DNA of 10,000 nt, taken from contig VIGQ01000170.1 of assembly GCA_009663005.1 (NCBI GenBank), positions 435,001-445,000 on the forward strand. The letters run 5' to 3'. Shown piece by piece: positions 7,921 through 10,000 of the stretch. The translations under genes and the position numbers were made by a program. This stretch comes from Actinidia chinensis (Eukaryota > Streptophyta > Magnoliopsida > Ericales > Actinidiaceae). How positions within the stretch are numbered: the stretch's first letter is position 1; every line of letters begins with the position of its first letter. Below the pieces are notes generated by a model, which made no database searches, was not told the DNA's origin, and saw nothing but the letters and a program-made list of their open reading frames with translations.

Positions 7921-8438
7921 GAGATTCACCCGCGGTCAAGACTTGATTTACAGCTGATTGTGATGTTTGCCCTTAAGACGTCTTGTTTGAAAGCGGCATT
8001 TTGACATCATAGTGGAATAGGTGCTATTTTGAATAATTTATTTGTGCTGCTGTCCAACTCAAGAAAAAATTATGGTTTTTAAAGAAGGGGAGTCGTGTTG
8101 GTGACGATTGCGATTTGCGAGTTGTCATTGTTGTCTATGCTGAGGCCAGCTGTCCATAAGTGTTGTTGAGTCGCTACTTACTGTAGTTTTATAAGCTAAA
8201 TAAGTGGAAGGTTAGGGTTCCATTGGTAATCAGATTTTGATCATTTGAAGATTGAATTTCGGATCTGTGGCTCTTTGTAACCAAGATTGGGTGGGAATAA
8301 ATCAGATCCTATATTCATTGCCATCTCAATGGGTTGGGTTGTGGTAAGGGTAAGGGAAGGGATTGGCTTAATTATCTGCAGGAATTTGAATTACCGAAAT
8401 AGAAAGTTTAATAGCGTGCTCCAACTCTACACCAAGTA
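7921..8438. other. Intergenic stretch without a supported gene
   Basis: No coding region or RNA gene is supported here. Short protein-like runs occur (for example near 8101-8150), but they are under 25 codons and lack splice signals. The sequence is of mixed composition and may contain eroded introns or spacer of the flanking decayed genes. Confidence 0.4.
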
Positions 8439-9000
8439 TTAAGTATAGTTACCTTCTGACATTAAAAGGGCCTTCCCCATTGCCTCCTCGGATGCAAGTT
8501 GTGACACACTTGATGGTGCAGGACTCGGCTTTCCTTGACTTGGGTCTTTGGATCTTCCTAGAGCCTTCTTACGAATAGCATCTGCGGTCTGTCCTTAATA
8601 GGGTCTTCCGGTTGCATTTGGGATGGGACCTCAATGAATGCATTTGCCGCCGACGAAAGCATTATCGCCGCTGCTGTCGCAAGAAAGCCATTTCCTTGAC
8701 CGGTGCGGTGGTTCGTTGCGGTGGCTGCAGTTTACTACCACTTGCTTCTGCTGTCGTCGTTGAACAGTCCATATCCATACTCGCAACAGAGTTGAAGTAG
8801 CCCCATTCATTAGTAGCATTATTCTCATCTCCTTATCTTTTCTAGCTATGTCACAAAGAGGAGCAGGGCTTATTCTTTGTTGCCGAATCAACCCTTCTGG
8901 AATCAACATCTCCATTTGCAAATGGGATCCGATTTTTCCTTCTCCCGAATCTCCCTCGTAGTAATTTTGGAAATGCCATCCCTTCCGATTTAAAAAACCA
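8439..9000 (-). pseudogene. Decayed coding region on the minus strand, product not recognised
   Basis: Reading down the minus strand, one frame from 9000 to 8662 contains GRFGRRKNRIPFANGDVDSR, then three stops within seven codons (8853-8851, 8844-8842, 8835-8833), then NEWGYFNSVASMDMDC and TTTAEASGSKLQPPQRTTAP. A second frame (8731-8561) holds LSSAANAFIEVPSQMQPEDP. A third (8588-8442, 49 codons) follows an AG and holds DAIRKKALGRSKDPSQGKPS and SVSQLASEEAMGKALL. The third frame meets a GT (GAAG then GTAACT) near 8453-8451 that would suit a donor. The acidic, serine/proline-rich composition suggests a largely disordered region of a plant protein. A competing unbroken frame of 143 codons (9062-8631) overlaps it. 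I judge that one a shadow, but not with certainty. Confidence 0.4.
8442..8588 (-). pseudogene. Best-preserved exon-like part of the minus-strand pseudogene
   Basis: Forty-nine codons are open between an AG at the 5' side (GGACAG ending at 8589) and a TAA at 8441-8439. The translation starts TADAIRKKALGRSKDPSQGK and continues with a proline/serine linker and LASEEAMGKALLMSEG. The basic helix, linker, then acidic-alanine helix layout looks like real protein rather than frame noise. The GAAG-GTAACT at its end would make a standard donor, giving an exon of about 135 bases. The family is not recognised. Confidence 0.4.
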
Positions 9001-9039
9001 TCACAGTCGCACCTTTGTAATTTTAGGGCATTGTATATT

Positions 9040-9118
9040 GAATTACAAATCTTGTGGGGCACTAATATGGTAGTTGTTAACTCTTTTTGTGGATATGTAA
9101 TTCCATAATTTGTAATTC
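9040..9118. repeat. 11-base perfect inverted repeat, possible MITE core
   Basis: GAATTACAAAT at 9040-9050 is matched by its exact reverse complement ATTTGTAATTC at 9108-9118. A related copy (ATGTAATTCC) starts at 9095. The AT-rich sequence that follows (GGTTTAAAGTTACTAAAATA near 9178, then ACCCATAAAAT) has the feel of the interior of small plant MITEs. Neither terminal inverted repeats nor target-site duplications could be fixed. Confidence 0.5.
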
Positions 9119-9557
9119 ATCAAATTAGCCAAATTTGTATACCACCTACCCCATTATACAATTTATGGTATGATTAGGTTTAAAGTTACTAAAATACCCA
9201 TAAAATATCCAAAATTATTAAAATATAATATTATAATTTATTCAAATAGTTTTATTCTTAAATACGGATTTTTTTAGCAATGATCATGTATATATAAAGT
9301 CCTTCCTTATTCAAATCTTATACTTCAACATATTAAATTTTTAACTCTCTCTTTACTTTCAAAGTTAAAAATAATAATAATAAGTCTTATTTAAAAAAGT
9401 TACTTTACTAGAAAGGTCAGACAAGTAACAATAAATAAATTCTTTTAAAAAATATACAAAGAATAATAAAAAAGCAGATTAATCTATTTCAAAATATTTT
9501 TTATTTTTGTTTGAAGAAAAAGTGTAAAAAAAAAAATATCCATAGGGACTCACATGG
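9119..9557. other. Very AT-rich spacer
   Basis: This stretch is dominated by A and T, with short AAT and TATA runs (for example AATAATAATAATAA near 9369-9382) and poly-A tracts near 9525-9536. No gene, RNA or clear promoter is supported. A TATATAAA near 9291 is not followed by a convincing coding region and is not called. Confidence 0.5.
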
Positions 9558-10000
9558 TAGAGGTGTCCATGGTCCGGATTGGTCCGTGTTCCATAGAATC
9601 CAGTAATCAATCCATGTTTAACGGTTCTGAAAAATGAGAACCGGAAACCTGGACCATTACAAGTATAGAACCAAACCAAAAACCGACCGCCTTATCGGTT
9701 CGGTTTTCGGTTCAATCCAATTAAACATTTCAATATTTTTATATATAAAAATTATAAAATTACAACAAAATTATTTATTTAAATAACCAAAACTTCAGTA
9801 ATGCTTCAGTCATGAACCAAAACTAATATACAAATAGTTCATAAATTGACTCTTTTTAAATGATATTACATCAAACACTCTAATATTGCCTTAATCAAAC
9901 TCATTTTAAAGTTTAGACTCATAAGGGCATAACAACAAAAAGGAATAAAGAAAAAAACGAAAAAGAATTCATACTGGATAATTAAAAAAAATTAATTGAT
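9558..10000. mobile_element. One end of a probable hAT-type transposon, running off the window
   Basis: The segment begins TAGAGGTGTCCATGGTCCGG and goes on to GGTTCTGAAAAATGAGAACC, AACCAAACCAAAAACCGACC and ATCGGTTCGGTTTTCGGTTC. A TAG(A/G)GGTG start followed by many GGTTCGG/AACCGA subterminal motifs on both strands is a hallmark of plant hAT-like elements, where such motifs are thought to bind transposase. The eight bases just outside (TCACATGG, 9550-9557) are a candidate target-site duplication. The other end lies beyond 10000. The interior within the window is AT-rich with no transposase frame, so it could be a non-autonomous member or the non-coding margin of a longer one. Confidence 0.65.

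Noticed and set aside
8631..9062. Minus-strand open frame of 143 codons as a real gene
   Set aside because: Overlapping frames on the same strand look more like protein, and this one turns into basic, Cys/His/Arg-rich noise in its second half. A real homologue would reverse this judgement.
9287..9296. TATATAAA as a core promoter TATA box
   Set aside because: The segment is almost pure A/T, so TATA-like strings are expected by chance, and no coding region follows at a suitable distance.
1..10000. tRNA, rRNA, CRISPR array, bacterial operon or viral replication genes
   Set aside because: No cloverleaf with a GGTTCRANYCC arm, no regularly spaced direct repeats with unique spacers, and no compact tandem genes or viral domains were seen on either strand.

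Overview
The window looks like nuclear DNA of a flowering plant. It is AT-rich, has no compact operon-like genes, and no open frame exceeds about 150 codons. Short coding-like stretches end at GT/AG splice-like sites. Perfect triplet microsatellites and repeat types common in plant genomes lie between them: GC-rich 'ggcgc' repeat arms, a 'ggttcgg'-rich hAT-like terminus and a degenerate TTGGTYGACCAA array. The species cannot be named from the sequence, and no complete functional gene is visible.

Layout. Positions 1 to about 2192 (+) hold a chain of coding-like fragments in changing frames, broken by stops. At least three AG acceptor sites and one probable intron of about 107 bases remain, so this is best read as a decayed, unprocessed (intron-containing) gene. 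A perfect (TTA)15 microsatellite follows at 2249-2293. From 2315 to about 5800 there is no convincing gene. This stretch includes a pyrimidine-rich segment, the TTGGTYGACCAA array (about 3395-3750) and AT-rich sequence that is probably old retrotransposon or repeat material. At 5805 there is a short match to a familiar plant hAT-like terminal motif.

From 6066 to about 7881 (+) there are several exon-like fragments. The best is a 111-base exon at 6066-6176 with a GTAAGT donor. Others lie at 6489-6601, 7516-7742 and 7822-7881. They are interrupted by a repeat with GC-rich arms (about 6669-7178) and a run of G tracts that could form a quadruplex (7211-7251). They may come from one gene split by insertions, but the sequence alone does not show that.

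On the minus strand, about 9000 down to 8439 holds another decayed coding region with clustered stops and frame changes. An AT-rich segment with an inverted repeat follows (9040-9118 and beyond). From 9558 to the right edge the window carries one end of a probable hAT-type transposon.

Nothing here supports a new defence, toxin or mobile system. The main interest is the decayed gene fragments, which cannot be named confidently without a protein search, and the layered repeats.
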